Source of the DNA: Acidimicrobiia bacterium
GTDB lineage: Bacteria; Actinomycetota; Acidimicrobiia; IMCC26256; JAENVU01
DNA: 24,831 nt
NCBI GenBank assembly: GCA_017882945.1
Contig: JADGON010000350.1
Span: forward strand, 1 to 24,831
Direction: 5' to 3'
In this document: piece after piece, positions 7,545 to 14,058 of the stretch
Layout of the letters: the number at the start of each line of letters is the position of its first letter
How positions within the stretch are numbered: position 1 is the stretch's first letter
Program-made: the position numbers and the translations under genes
The notes under the pieces: model-generated
Told to the model about the DNA's origin: nothing
Seen by the model: the letters and a program-made list of their open reading frames with translations, nothing else
The model's database searches: none

Positions 7545-8945
7545 GTGGCGCAGACCCTGAGCGAGAAGGTGTGGGAGCAACACGTCGTGCATCGCACCGA
7601 GGGTGAGCCCGATCTCCTCTACATCGACCTGCACCTGGTCCACGAGGTCACCTCGCCCCAAGCCTTCGACGGCTTGCGGCTCAACGGGCGCGGCGTGCGG
7701 CGCCCCGAGCTCACCGTCGCGACGATGGATCACAACGTGCCGACGATCGGGTTGGAGCAGGGCATCACCGACCCGATCTCTCGGCGCCAGATCGAGGTGC
7801 TCGCAGAGAACTGCGCCGAGTTCGGCATCCGCCTCTACGGGATGGGGAACCCGCTGCAGGGCATCGTGCACGTCATCGGCCCCGAGCAGGGCCTGACCCA
7901 GCCGGGCATGACCATCGTCTGCGGTGACAGCCACACGTCCACCCACGGTGCGTTCGGCGCGCTCGCGTTCGGCATCGGCACGAGCGAGGTCGAGCACGTC
8001 CTGGCGACGCAGACGCTCCCCCAGCAACGCCCGGGGACGATGGCGGTCACCGTCGACGGCGACCTGCCGCCCGGGGTCACCGCGAAGGACGTCGTCCTGT
8101 CGATCATCGCCCAGATCGGCACGGGCGGCGGCATCGGTTCGGTGATCGAGTACCGCGGCTCCGCGATCGAGGCGCTCTCGATGGAAGGCCGCATGACGAT
8201 CTGCAACATGTCGATCGAGGCCGGCGCCCGCGCCGGCCTGATCGCGCCGGACGACACGACATTCGCGTACCTCGAGGGTCGGCCGTACGCACCGAAGGGC
8301 GCGGCGTGGGAGCAGGCACTCGACGCGTGGCGGGCCCTGCCGACCGATCCCGGCGCGACGTTCGACAAGGACGTCCGGATCCACGCGGCCAGGCTCGCGC
8401 CGAGTGTCTCGTGGGGCACGAACCCGGCCCAGACCACGACCATCGACTCGGTGGTGCCGGACCCGGCGTCGTTCACCGGCGAAGGAGCGGCGGAGTCCGC
8501 CACCCGTGCGCTGCAGTACATGGGGCTCAAGGCCGGCACGCCGATCCGTGACATCGCGGTCGACACGGTGTTCATCGGCTCGTGCACGAACTCACGGGTA
8601 GAAGACCTGCGCGCGGCCGCGGCCGTGGTGCGCGGGCGCTCGGTCAAGGACGGGATGCGCGCGATGGTGGTCCCGGGCTCGTTCGCGGTGAAGAAGGCGG
8701 CCGAGGCCGAGGGCCTCGACGCGGTGTTCACCGCGGCGGGGTTCGAGTGGCGCGAGCCGGGCTGCTCCATGTGCCTGGCGATGAATCCCGACAAGCTCGC
8801 GCCGGGAGAACGCGCGGCGAGCACCAGCAACCGCAACTTCGAGGGCCGACAGGGCAAGGGTGGGCGCACCCATCTGGTCTCTCCCGCCGTCGCCGCGGCC
8901 ACCGCGATCGCCGGCCACTTCGCCGCGCCCACGGACCTGGACTGA
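7545..8945 (+). CDS. leuC: 3-isopropylmalate dehydratase large subunit
   Basis: This 466-residue aconitase-family subunit interconverts 2- and 3-isopropylmalate in leucine biosynthesis, in complex with LeuD. The [4Fe-4S] cluster cysteines are visible at C347 (GSCTNSR), C407 and C410 (PGCSMC). Active-site segments include CGDSHTSTHGAFG (126-138) and the C-terminal STSNRNFEGRQG. Length and cysteine spacing equal the standard bacterial enzyme. The GTG start at 7545 follows a strong GAAGGAGG at 7533-7540, four bases upstream. It is transcribed divergently from ndgR, and leuD follows 117 bp later, with a possible micro-ORF between. Regulation by the adjacent IclR protein is the natural expectation. 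Confidence 0.98.
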   Translation: MAQTLSEKVWEQHVVHRTEGEPDLLYIDLHLVHEVTSPQAFDGLRLNGRGVRRPELTVATMDHNVPTIGLEQGITDPISRRQIEVLAENCAEFGIRLYGMGNPLQGIVHVIGPEQGLTQPGMTIVCGDSHTSTHGAFGALAFGIGTSEVEHVLATQTLPQQRPGTMAVTVDGDLPPGVTAKDVVLSIIAQIGTGGGIGSVIEYRGSAIEALSMEGRMTICNMSIEAGARAGLIAPDDTTFAYLEGRPYAPKGAAWEQALDAWRALPTDPGATFDKDVRIHAARLAPSVSWGTNPAQTTTIDSVVPDPASFTGEGAAESATRALQYMGLKAGTPIRDIAVDTVFIGSCTNSRVEDLRAAAAVVRGRSVKDGMRAMVVPGSFAVKKAAEAEGLDAVFTAAGFEWREPGCSMCLAMNPDKLAPGERAASTSNRNFEGRQGKGGRTHLVSPAVAAATAIAGHFAAPTDLD

Positions 8946-8957
8946 GGGAGTTGAGAG

Positions 8958-9053
8958 ATGAACGGCCGCGCAAGGAGCCACGACGATCTGAAGCGTCTCG
9001 CCGGAAGAATGGTCGTCGGCCCGGCGACGCGGCCGCCGGAAGCGCGAAGGTAG
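8958..9053 (+). CDS. Possible 31-residue micro-ORF between leuC and leuD
   Basis: An ATG at 8958 opens 31 codons to a TAG at 9051-9053. It fills most of the 117-bp leuC-leuD spacer and stops 9 bp before the leuD ATG. A purine-rich GGGAG (8946-8950) lies 7 nt ahead of it. The peptide is basic (about nine Arg or Lys) and its first half could form an amphipathic helix. I do not recognise it. It may be a small basic protein, a coupling ORF that delivers ribosomes to leuD, or chance in GC-rich DNA. A leuC-leuD gap of this size is longer than the usual tight junction, which makes coding use plausible but unproven. Confidence 0.35.
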   Translation: MNGRARSHDDLKRLAGRMVVGPATRPPEARR

Positions 9054-9062
9054 GAGCGAGTC

Positions 9063-9659
9063 ATGGAAGCAGTCAGCGAGATCATCGCCCGGGCCGTGCC
9101 ACTCGACCGGTCTGACGTCGACACCGACCAGATCATACCGTCCGACTGGCTCAAGCGGGTCGAACGGACGGGTTTCGGTGCGGGCCTGTTCTCGGAGTGG
9201 CGCGAGCGCTCCGACTTCGTGCTGAACCAGTCCCGCTACGAGGGCGCGCACATCCTCGTGGCCGGGCCGAACTTCGGGACCGGCTCGTCACGCGAGCACG
9301 CGCCCTGGGCCCTCCAGGACTACGGGTTCCGGGCGATCATCTCGCCCCGGTTCGCCGACATCTTTCGCAACAACTGCCTGAAGATCGGCCTCGTCCCGGT
9401 GACCCTGCCCCAACCCGTCGTCACCCGGATCATGCGGGCGATCGAGGATGACGCGTCACTGGAGATCGTCATCGACGTCGTGGACCGGCGCGTGGCCGTC
9501 CCCGCGCTCGATCTCGACGAGCCGTTCGAGCTCGACGATCACACGCATCACCGCCTCCTCAACGGCCTCGACGACATCGGGCTCACCGAGCAGCGCGCGG
9601 ACGAGATCAGCGGCTACGAAGGCGGCCGACCCTCGTTCATGCCCACGGCACCGGCCTGA
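9063..9659 (+). CDS. leuD: 3-isopropylmalate dehydratase small subunit
   Basis: This 198-residue swivel-domain subunit partners LeuC. Family signatures are DVDTDQIIP (18-26), GPNFGTGSSREHAPWAL (68-84) and SPRFADIFRNNCLKIGL (94-110). The length is typical of the bacterial subunit. The ATG at 9063 is preceded by TAGGAG, whose first bases are also the stop of the micro-ORF just upstream. The gene ends tail to tail with the CPBP protease gene: one base separates the two stop codons, leaving no room for a separate terminator. Confidence 0.97.
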   Translation: MEAVSEIIARAVPLDRSDVDTDQIIPSDWLKRVERTGFGAGLFSEWRERSDFVLNQSRYEGAHILVAGPNFGTGSSREHAPWALQDYGFRAIISPRFADIFRNNCLKIGLVPVTLPQPVVTRIMRAIEDDASLEIVIDVVDRRVAVPALDLDEPFELDDHTHHRLLNGLDDIGLTEQRADEISGYEGGRPSFMPTAPA

Positions 9660-9660
9660 G

Positions 9661-10503
9661 CTACTTGGGACCGACCAGCGCGAGCGTGAGGAGGATCGCG
9701 TTGTAGCCCGAATGGGTGAACATGCCGGGCGGCAGGCGCCCCGAGTAGTGCCGGATCGTCCCGAGCATGAGGCCCACGATCAGGATGACGAGGAACGTGC
9801 CGACGTTGCCCCAGTCGTTGCGCGGGTCGAGGTGCACGATCCCGAACAACACCGCCTGCACCACGATCGCGACTCCGACCCCCCACCGTGCGGTCAAGGT
9901 GCCCTGCACCAGGCCGCGGAAGTAGAGCTCCTCGAAGAACGGGGCGCCGACGACCGCAATGAGATAGACGACGAGGATCCCGAGCACCCGGCCGTGGTTC
10001 AACGGGTCCGAGAGATCCGTACGGTCACCCTGGATCAGGTTGTTGTCGATCGCCTTGAGTGCCGCCAGGGCGATCGAGATGGCAACGACGCCGGTCACTG
10101 CGAACACGGCGCCGAGTGCCGCGTCGACCCAGCGCGGGGGGAACAGGCCGAGGTCCCGGAGTGAGCCGCTGCCCTTGCGGCGCACCGCGACGACGCACGA
10201 TCCCCCGAGTCCGAACCAGAGCCCGAGCGTCGAGCCGAGCAGCAGTGCGGGATCGTTCTCCTGGTAGCCGAGGGCGTACATGACCCCCGCGATCAGTGTC
10301 GAGAGCGCGAGCCCGACGATGAAGCCGAGGATCGCGATCCCGCCCGCCCGCAGTGCACCGTCCGCCGGGGGTGGGTTGCCGGCGGCGAACCACTCGTCGG
10401 TGTACGCCGACCAGACCGCGCCGTCCCACCAGCGCCACGTCGCCCGGCGCCATGGGTCCGGGTACCAGCCCGGTGGCGCGCTCGTCGTGGTGGGATCGCT
10501 CAT
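9661..10503 (-). CDS. DUF2510 + CPBP-family intramembrane metalloprotease
   Basis: This 280-residue membrane protein begins with a short Trp-rich DUF2510-like module (PGWYPDPW at 11-18, then WRWWDGAVWS at 23-32) found at N-termini of many actinobacterial membrane proteins. About seven hydrophobic segments follow. The CPBP (CAAX protease and bacteriocin-processing) signatures are EELYFRG (E191, E192, R196), FGIVHLD (H224) and a third His/Asn site near HSGYN (264-268). Such proteins are intramembrane proteases, and the substrate is not predictable. The ATG at 10503 follows no strong Shine-Dalgarno. The upstream 42-residue gene ends 42 bp before it, and a terminator-like hairpin lies between, so separate transcription is possible. 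Confidence 0.88.
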   Translation of the reverse strand: MSDPTTTSAPPGWYPDPWRRATWRWWDGAVWSAYTDEWFAAGNPPPADGALRAGGIAILGFIVGLALSTLIAGVMYALGYQENDPALLLGSTLGLWFGLGGSCVVAVRRKGSGSLRDLGLFPPRWVDAALGAVFAVTGVVAISIALAALKAIDNNLIQGDRTDLSDPLNHGRVLGILVVYLIAVVGAPFFEELYFRGLVQGTLTARWGVGVAIVVQAVLFGIVHLDPRNDWGNVGTFLVILIVGLMLGTIRHYSGRLPPGMFTHSGYNAILLTLALVGPK

Positions 10504-10526
10504 GGCAGAGATCGTCTCACCACGGG

Positions 10527-10544
10527 CGCGTCCCCACGGACGCG
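10527..10544 (-). terminator. Hairpin after the 42-residue ORF (7-bp stem, no U-tract)
   Basis: CGCGTCC (10527-10533) pairs perfectly with GGACGCG (10538-10544) around a 4-nt loop. It begins 1 nt after the stop codon of the small ORF on the minus strand and ends 23 nt before the CPBP start. No U-tract follows, so it is at best a U-less terminator or an mRNA 3'-end stabiliser. Confidence 0.4.
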
Positions 10545-10545
10545 G

Positions 10546-10674
10546 CTACGCCGGTTGCATCGTCCGCTGCCGCTCCACGAGAAGCTGCTCGTCGATCGCA
10601 AACGCCAGCTCGACCGCGAGCTCTTTGGTCTGGTCACGGTCGAAGAGATACGTCAGGAACTCGTGGTACGTCAC
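10546..10674 (-). CDS. Small hypothetical protein, 42 residues
   Basis: GTG at 10674 opens 42 codons to a TAG at 10546-10548. A GGGAG Shine-Dalgarno (10683-10687) lies 8 nt upstream and decides this start over an in-frame one at 10785 whose extra residues look like non-coding translation. The product is mostly helical in character and acidic in its middle (FDRDQTKELAVELAFAIDEQ). I do not recognise the family and see no signal peptide or membrane segment. A stable hairpin directly follows the stop. It lies between the methyltransferase and the CPBP protease on the same strand, so co-transcription with leuA is possible across a 162-bp gap (10675-10836) in which I see nothing else definite. Confidence 0.5.
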   Translation of the reverse strand: MTYHEFLTYLFDRDQTKELAVELAFAIDEQLLVERQRTMQPA

Positions 10675-10836
10675 AGTGTCGTCTCCCAGGTGTGCCGGTC
10701 CCGTTGCCTCGTGCACTCTTGGTTTCGGCACGGGGCCTGAAGAACTGAAATCGCCCGTCCTCGTTCCGCCACGTGTGATCGGCACCGTACAAATGCCCCA
10801 CGATGCGCGCGCGGCGAGCGGCGCCGGTGCGGGACC

Positions 10837-11472
10837 TCAGTCGGCGCGGAGACCGGCGAGCAGCGCGAGCTCCCGCCATTTCCAGTGGCAGTCGACCTGG
10901 ACGAAGCCGATCTCCCGCAACCAGGCGAGCTGCACGTCGACCGGGGCGAGCTGGTTCGACGGGTCGTCGTCGGCGAGGGCGGTGCCGAGCGCGCCGAGGA
11001 ACGCCTCGTGGAGCTCGACGGTCGGCGACGCCACATGCTCGAGGTTCAAGAACACCCCGCCCGGGTTCAGCCGGTCGTGGACCTCGGTGTACAGCGTGCG
11101 CTTGCGCGCGTCGACGACGTGATGGATCGCGAATGCCGAGACCACGACGTCGAACGTCCCCCACTCGGCGGGCAGGGCGATGTCGAGGTCGTGCTCGACG
11201 ACGGATACCCGGGCTTCGTCCGCAAACCGATCACGCACGCGCTCGAGCATCTCGGGTGAGAAGTCGGCCGCGACCGCGGCTGCCGCGGGGCGCGCGTCGA
11301 GGACGCGCCCGACGACCTCACCATCACCGCACCCGAGGTCGAGCACGCGCGGCGCGCCCTCGGGCACGAACTCCAGAAGCGCGCGGTAACCCTCGTCACG
11401 CCGTGGGATGCGCTTGCGGTTCTCCAGGTACGACTGCGCGTGGGCCGCATCGGTCCACAGGTTGACGGTCAT
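10837..11472 (-). CDS. Class I SAM-dependent methyltransferase
   Basis: This 211-residue protein has a Rossmann methyltransferase fold. Motif I is VLDLGCGDG (43-51), an acidic strand-2 end follows at AADFSPEML (about 68-76), and motif II/III regions include FDVVVSAFAIHHV and LNPGGVFLNLEHV. The substrate is not evident. Its ATG overlaps the leuA stop as ATGA, so its translation is very likely coupled to leuA and it falls under the same leucine attenuator. That is curious for a methyltransferase of unknown role and suggests a link to amino-acid metabolism or growth state. Whether it modifies a metabolite or a macromolecule cannot be told. Confidence 0.88.
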   Translation of the reverse strand: MTVNLWTDAAHAQSYLENRKRIPRRDEGYRALLEFVPEGAPRVLDLGCGDGEVVGRVLDARPAAAAVAADFSPEMLERVRDRFADEARVSVVEHDLDIALPAEWGTFDVVVSAFAIHHVVDARKRTLYTEVHDRLNPGGVFLNLEHVASPTVELHEAFLGALGTALADDDPSNQLAPVDVQLAWLREIGFVQVDCHWKWRELALLAGLRAD

Positions 11473-13010
11473 GGCCCGACCTCGATGTCACGCGTCTGTG
11501 GACGCTCACGCATGCGGATGATCCGGTTGACCGCGGCCAGGTACGCGCGCGCAGATGCCTCGACGATGTCGGTCGCGACCCCGCGCCCGGTCGCCTTCAG
11601 CCCGTCGACCTCGAGCTGGATGACCACGTCACCCAACGCATCCCCACCACCGGTGACCGACGAGACGTTGAAGTCGAGCACGGTGCCCGACACCCCGGTC
11701 GCCCGGGCGATGGCGGCGATGGCGGCGTCGACCATGCCGTTGCCCTCGGCCGTGGCGTCCACCTTGCCGTCACCGTCACTCAGCACGACCGTGGCCTCCG
11801 GCGTCGACACCGTCCCGCCGCGGACGTCGAGGCTCACGACCGAGAACTTGTGGACCACACCGGTACCGAGCTCCTCGGCCACGATCGCCTCGAGGTCGGC
11901 CTCGGTGATCCGGACCTTGCGGTCCGCGAGCTCCTTGAACCGCACGAACGCCTGGTTCAGGGCGTCACCCTGCAGGTGCAGGCCCATCTTCTCCAAGGAG
12001 TCAGCGAACGCGTGGCGGCCCGAGTGCTTGCCGAGGACGATCTGCGCAGCCTCCTGGCCCACCTCGCCGGCATCCATGATCTCGTAGGTCTCACGATCCT
12101 CGAGCACACCGTGCTGGTGGATGCCGGCCTCGTGCGCGAAAGCATTCCGACCGACGACCGCCTTGTTGTACTGGACCGGATAGCCGGTGAGGCGCGACAC
12201 CATCCGTGACGCGCGCGCCAGCTCCTCGGTGCGCACCCCGGTCGTGATGCCTTCGAAGTAGTCGGAGCGGGTGCGGATCGCCATGACGACCTCTTCGAGT
12301 GCCGCGTTGCCGGCGCGCTCGCCGAGCCCGTTGATCGCGCACTCCACCTGGCGCGCCCCGTTCGCGACGCCGGCGAGTGAGTTCGCGACGGCCAGGCCGA
12401 GATCGTTGTGGCAGTGCGTCGAGACGATGAACTCCCCGTGCACCTGGTCGATCACGTAGCCAATCAGCTTGCCGAAGTCCTCGGGCAGGCCGTAGCCGAC
12501 GGTGTCGGGGATGTTGATCGTCGTCGCGCCGTTGTCGACCGCGATCTGGCAGACCTCGCACATGAAGTCCGGGTCCGAGCGGAACCCGTCCTCGGGCGAG
12601 TACTCGACGTCCGCGGTGTAGCCCTTGGCCCGGGCCACGCTGGCCGCGACCTCGCCCTTGACCTGGTCGTGGGTCATCCGGAGCTTCTTCTTCATGTGCA
12701 GCTCGGAGGTGGCCAGGAAGACGTGGATCCGGTTGCGCTCGGCGTGGCGCACGGCTTCCCACGCCCGGTCGACGTCCTTGAACGAGGTCCGGGACAGCCC
12801 GGCGATGACGGGCCCGCGGACGGTCTTGGCGATCGCCTCGACCGCCTCGAAGTCCCCGTCGCTCGCGATCGGGAACCCCGCCTCGATGACGTCGACCCCG
12901 AGGCGTGCGAGCTGGTCTGCGATCTCGAGCTTCTCGCCCACGTCGAGCGAGATGCCGGGCGACTGCTCGCCGTCCCGGAGGGTCGTATCGAAGATCAGCA
13001 CCTGGTCCAT
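11469..13010 (-). CDS. leuA: 2-isopropylmalate synthase
   Basis: This 513-residue enzyme condenses acetyl-CoA with 2-oxoisovalerate, the committed step of leucine synthesis. The catalytic TIM barrel opens with DTTLRDGEQSPG (8-19), metal ligands are in HCHNDLG (199-205), and NGLGERAG (227-234) follows. The C-terminal part (about 385-505) is the LeuA regulatory domain that binds leucine for feedback inhibition, with GDALGDVVIQLE-type repeats. The length fits the bacterial type I enzyme. Isopropylmalate synthase is favoured over citramalate or homocitrate synthase by the leucine-type leader peptide upstream. The ATG at 13010 has an AAGGA upstream. In-frame codons further upstream run through the terminator stem, so they are not coding. 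Confidence 0.95.
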   Translation of the reverse strand: MDQVLIFDTTLRDGEQSPGISLDVGEKLEIADQLARLGVDVIEAGFPIASDGDFEAVEAIAKTVRGPVIAGLSRTSFKDVDRAWEAVRHAERNRIHVFLATSELHMKKKLRMTHDQVKGEVAASVARAKGYTADVEYSPEDGFRSDPDFMCEVCQIAVDNGATTINIPDTVGYGLPEDFGKLIGYVIDQVHGEFIVSTHCHNDLGLAVANSLAGVANGARQVECAINGLGERAGNAALEEVVMAIRTRSDYFEGITTGVRTEELARASRMVSRLTGYPVQYNKAVVGRNAFAHEAGIHQHGVLEDRETYEIMDAGEVGQEAAQIVLGKHSGRHAFADSLEKMGLHLQGDALNQAFVRFKELADRKVRITEADLEAIVAEELGTGVVHKFSVVSLDVRGGTVSTPEATVVLSDGDGKVDATAEGNGMVDAAIAAIARATGVSGTVLDFNVSSVTGGGDALGDVVIQLEVDGLKATGRGVATDIVEASARAYLAAVNRIIRMRERPQTRDIEVGP

Positions 13011-13060
13011 CGGGGTTTCCTTCTCGTTTTGGGTCTTCGCATCAATTTCGGCAAACAAAA

Positions 13061-13089
13061 AACCTCTCGGCCCGAAGGCACGAGAGGTT
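13061..13089 (-). terminator. leuA leader attenuator: intrinsic terminator with UUCG loop
   Basis: On the minus strand AACCTCTCG (13081-13089) pairs perfectly with CGAGAGGTT (13061-13069). The loop contains an inner GCC-UUCG-GGC mini-stem, and six T follow the helix (overlapping its last two bases). It lies about 50 nt before the leuA ATG and downstream of the Leu-rich leader peptide, which is the geometry of transcription attenuation. A second hairpin, GGCGAGC/GCTCGCC (13092-13098 with 13109-13115), lies between the leader-peptide stop and the terminator and may be the competing stem. Confidence 0.88.
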
Positions 13090-13116
13090 CCGGCGAGCAC
13101 CTGGAGGCGCTCGCCC

Positions 13117-13158
13117 CTACGTAAGGAGCAGTCCGTTGAAGTGCGGCACCACAGTCAT
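13117..13158 (-). CDS. leuL: leuA leader peptide, 13 residues (MTVVPHFNGLLLT)
   Basis: ATG at 13158 opens 13 codons to TAG at 13117-13119. The peptide carries three consecutive Leu codons (CTG, CTC and CTT) just before its end. CTT is uncommon in such GC-rich DNA, so its translation should be sensitive to charged tRNA-Leu. It lies between a promoter-like pair and the intrinsic terminator upstream of leuA. A ribosome stalled on the Leu codons would alter downstream pairing and allow readthrough. No Shine-Dalgarno is evident. The start is only about 10 nt after the -10 hexamer, so the leader may be translated leaderless. Confidence 0.8.
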   Translation of the reverse strand: MTVVPHFNGLLLT

Positions 13159-13168
13159 AGGACTGCTC

Positions 13169-13197
13169 AGTCTGCCAGGCCGCGTCGCGTTCGTCAA
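13169..13197 (-). promoter_or_regulatory. leuA promoter: TTGACG - 17 bp - CAGACT
   Basis: TTGACG (13192-13197) and CAGACT (13169-13174) are 17 bp apart on the minus strand, just upstream of the leader peptide. The -35 matches consensus at five of six positions and the -10 is weak. The predicted start lies within a few bases of the leader-peptide ATG. Confidence 0.55.
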
Positions 13198-13210
13198 CGT
13201 TCGGCCGCCG

Positions 13211-13621
13211 ATGCGCGAGAATGCCGCGGTGCTGAAGCTGCTGCGACGAGGTGCCATCGCCGGACTGATCGCCGGCGGCGCATACGCCATCTGGCGGTTC
13301 CTGGCCGCTCGGACCCCTGACACCGCCGGGGTGACGTTCCAGAGCCAGCCCTTTCCCGCGCCACCGCGCCCGGTTCCCGCGCCGACAGCGGCTGCTGCCC
13401 CCCCGCCGGCAGCTGCGGCCGCACCGGCTCCGACCCCCGACGCGGCCTGGGTCGAGCCGGTCGACGGGGCGTGCCCCGTATCGCATCCCGTGAAGGCCAA
13501 GCTGACGAGCGGGATCTACCACCTTCCCGGTGGCGGCAACTACGACCGAACCCGAGCAGAGCGCTGCTACGTCGACGCCGATGCAGCCATCGCCGACGGG
13601 CTCCGCGCACCCAAGCGATAG
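13211..13621 (+). CDS. Sunset-domain membrane-anchored protein
   Basis: This 136-residue protein has a positively charged N-terminus, one membrane segment (about 13-31), then a long Ala/Pro linker (about 46-78) and a C-terminal sunset domain (about 85-134). That domain is recognised by CPVSHPVKAKLTSGIYHLPG (88-107), the RTRAERCY motif and the closing GLRAPKR. Sunset domains occur in actinobacterial membrane and secreted proteins, and their role is not established. The linker suggests the domain is held away from the membrane, probably outside. I chose ATG 13211; a GTG 18 bp later is possible. It diverges from leuA, sharing a 52-bp region between its start and the leader-peptide start. Confidence 0.8.
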   Translation: MRENAAVLKLLRRGAIAGLIAGGAYAIWRFLAARTPDTAGVTFQSQPFPAPPRPVPAPTAAAAPPPAAAAAPAPTPDAAWVEPVDGACPVSHPVKAKLTSGIYHLPGGGNYDRTRAERCYVDADAAIADGLRAPKR

Positions 13622-13665
13622 CGCACGGACCACCCCTCCCGTAGGGTCGCCACCACCGCGACCGT

Positions 13666-13671
13666 GGAGGG
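13666..13671 (+). promoter_or_regulatory. Shine-Dalgarno GGAGGG of mscL
   Basis: GGAGGG lies 3 nt before the mscL ATG, close but consistent with the start. A TAGGGT box lies about 27 nt ahead of the ATG and could be its -10. Confidence 0.5.
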
Positions 13672-13674
13672 AAC

Positions 13675-14058
13675 ATGCACAGGCTCGGGGACGACTTCAA
13701 GAAATTCGTCATGCAAGGCGACCTCGTCACCCTGGCCGTCGCGTTCATCCTGGGCCTCGCGTTCAAGCAGGTCGTTGACAGCATCGTCAACGACCTCATC
13801 AATCCGATCGTCGGCGCGATCGTCGGCAAGCAGTCGTTCAACGACTTCACGATCGACATCGGCGACGGTGTGCTCCGGATCGGCGCGTTCCTGAGCGTGC
13901 TGCTCAACTTCCTCATCGTCGCAGCAACGCTCTTCGTGATCGTCAAGGCCTACGAGAAGCTCAAGAGCCTGCGCAGCCAGAGCGAGAAGGAAGCAGACCC
14001 GAGCGAGATCGATGTGCTCGTCGAGATCCGCGAGCTCTTGCGGAGCCAGCAGCGCTAG
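13675..14058 (+). CDS. mscL: Large-conductance mechanosensitive channel
   Basis: This 127-residue protein is MscL, the homopentameric channel that opens under membrane tension in hypo-osmotic shock. The N-terminal helix is followed by TM1 (about 17-47, with QGDLVTLAVAFILGLAF and the conserved INP near 42-44). A short periplasmic loop with NDFTIDIGDG follows, then TM2 (about 69-91) and a charged cytoplasmic helix (about 110-126) that forms the C-terminal bundle. Length and order match the family. The first TM1 signature position is Gln-Gly where many homologues have Arg-Gly. Its TAG stop overlaps the serA stop in the sequence CTAG. Confidence 0.95.
   Translation: MHRLGDDFKKFVMQGDLVTLAVAFILGLAFKQVVDSIVNDLINPIVGAIVGKQSFNDFTIDIGDGVLRIGAFLSVLLNFLIVAATLFVIVKAYEKLKSLRSQSEKEADPSEIDVLVEIRELLRSQQR

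Noticed and set aside
13011..13100. 30-residue N-terminal extension of leuA
   Set aside because: It would translate through the intrinsic terminator. The family N-terminus and the Shine-Dalgarno place the start at 13010.
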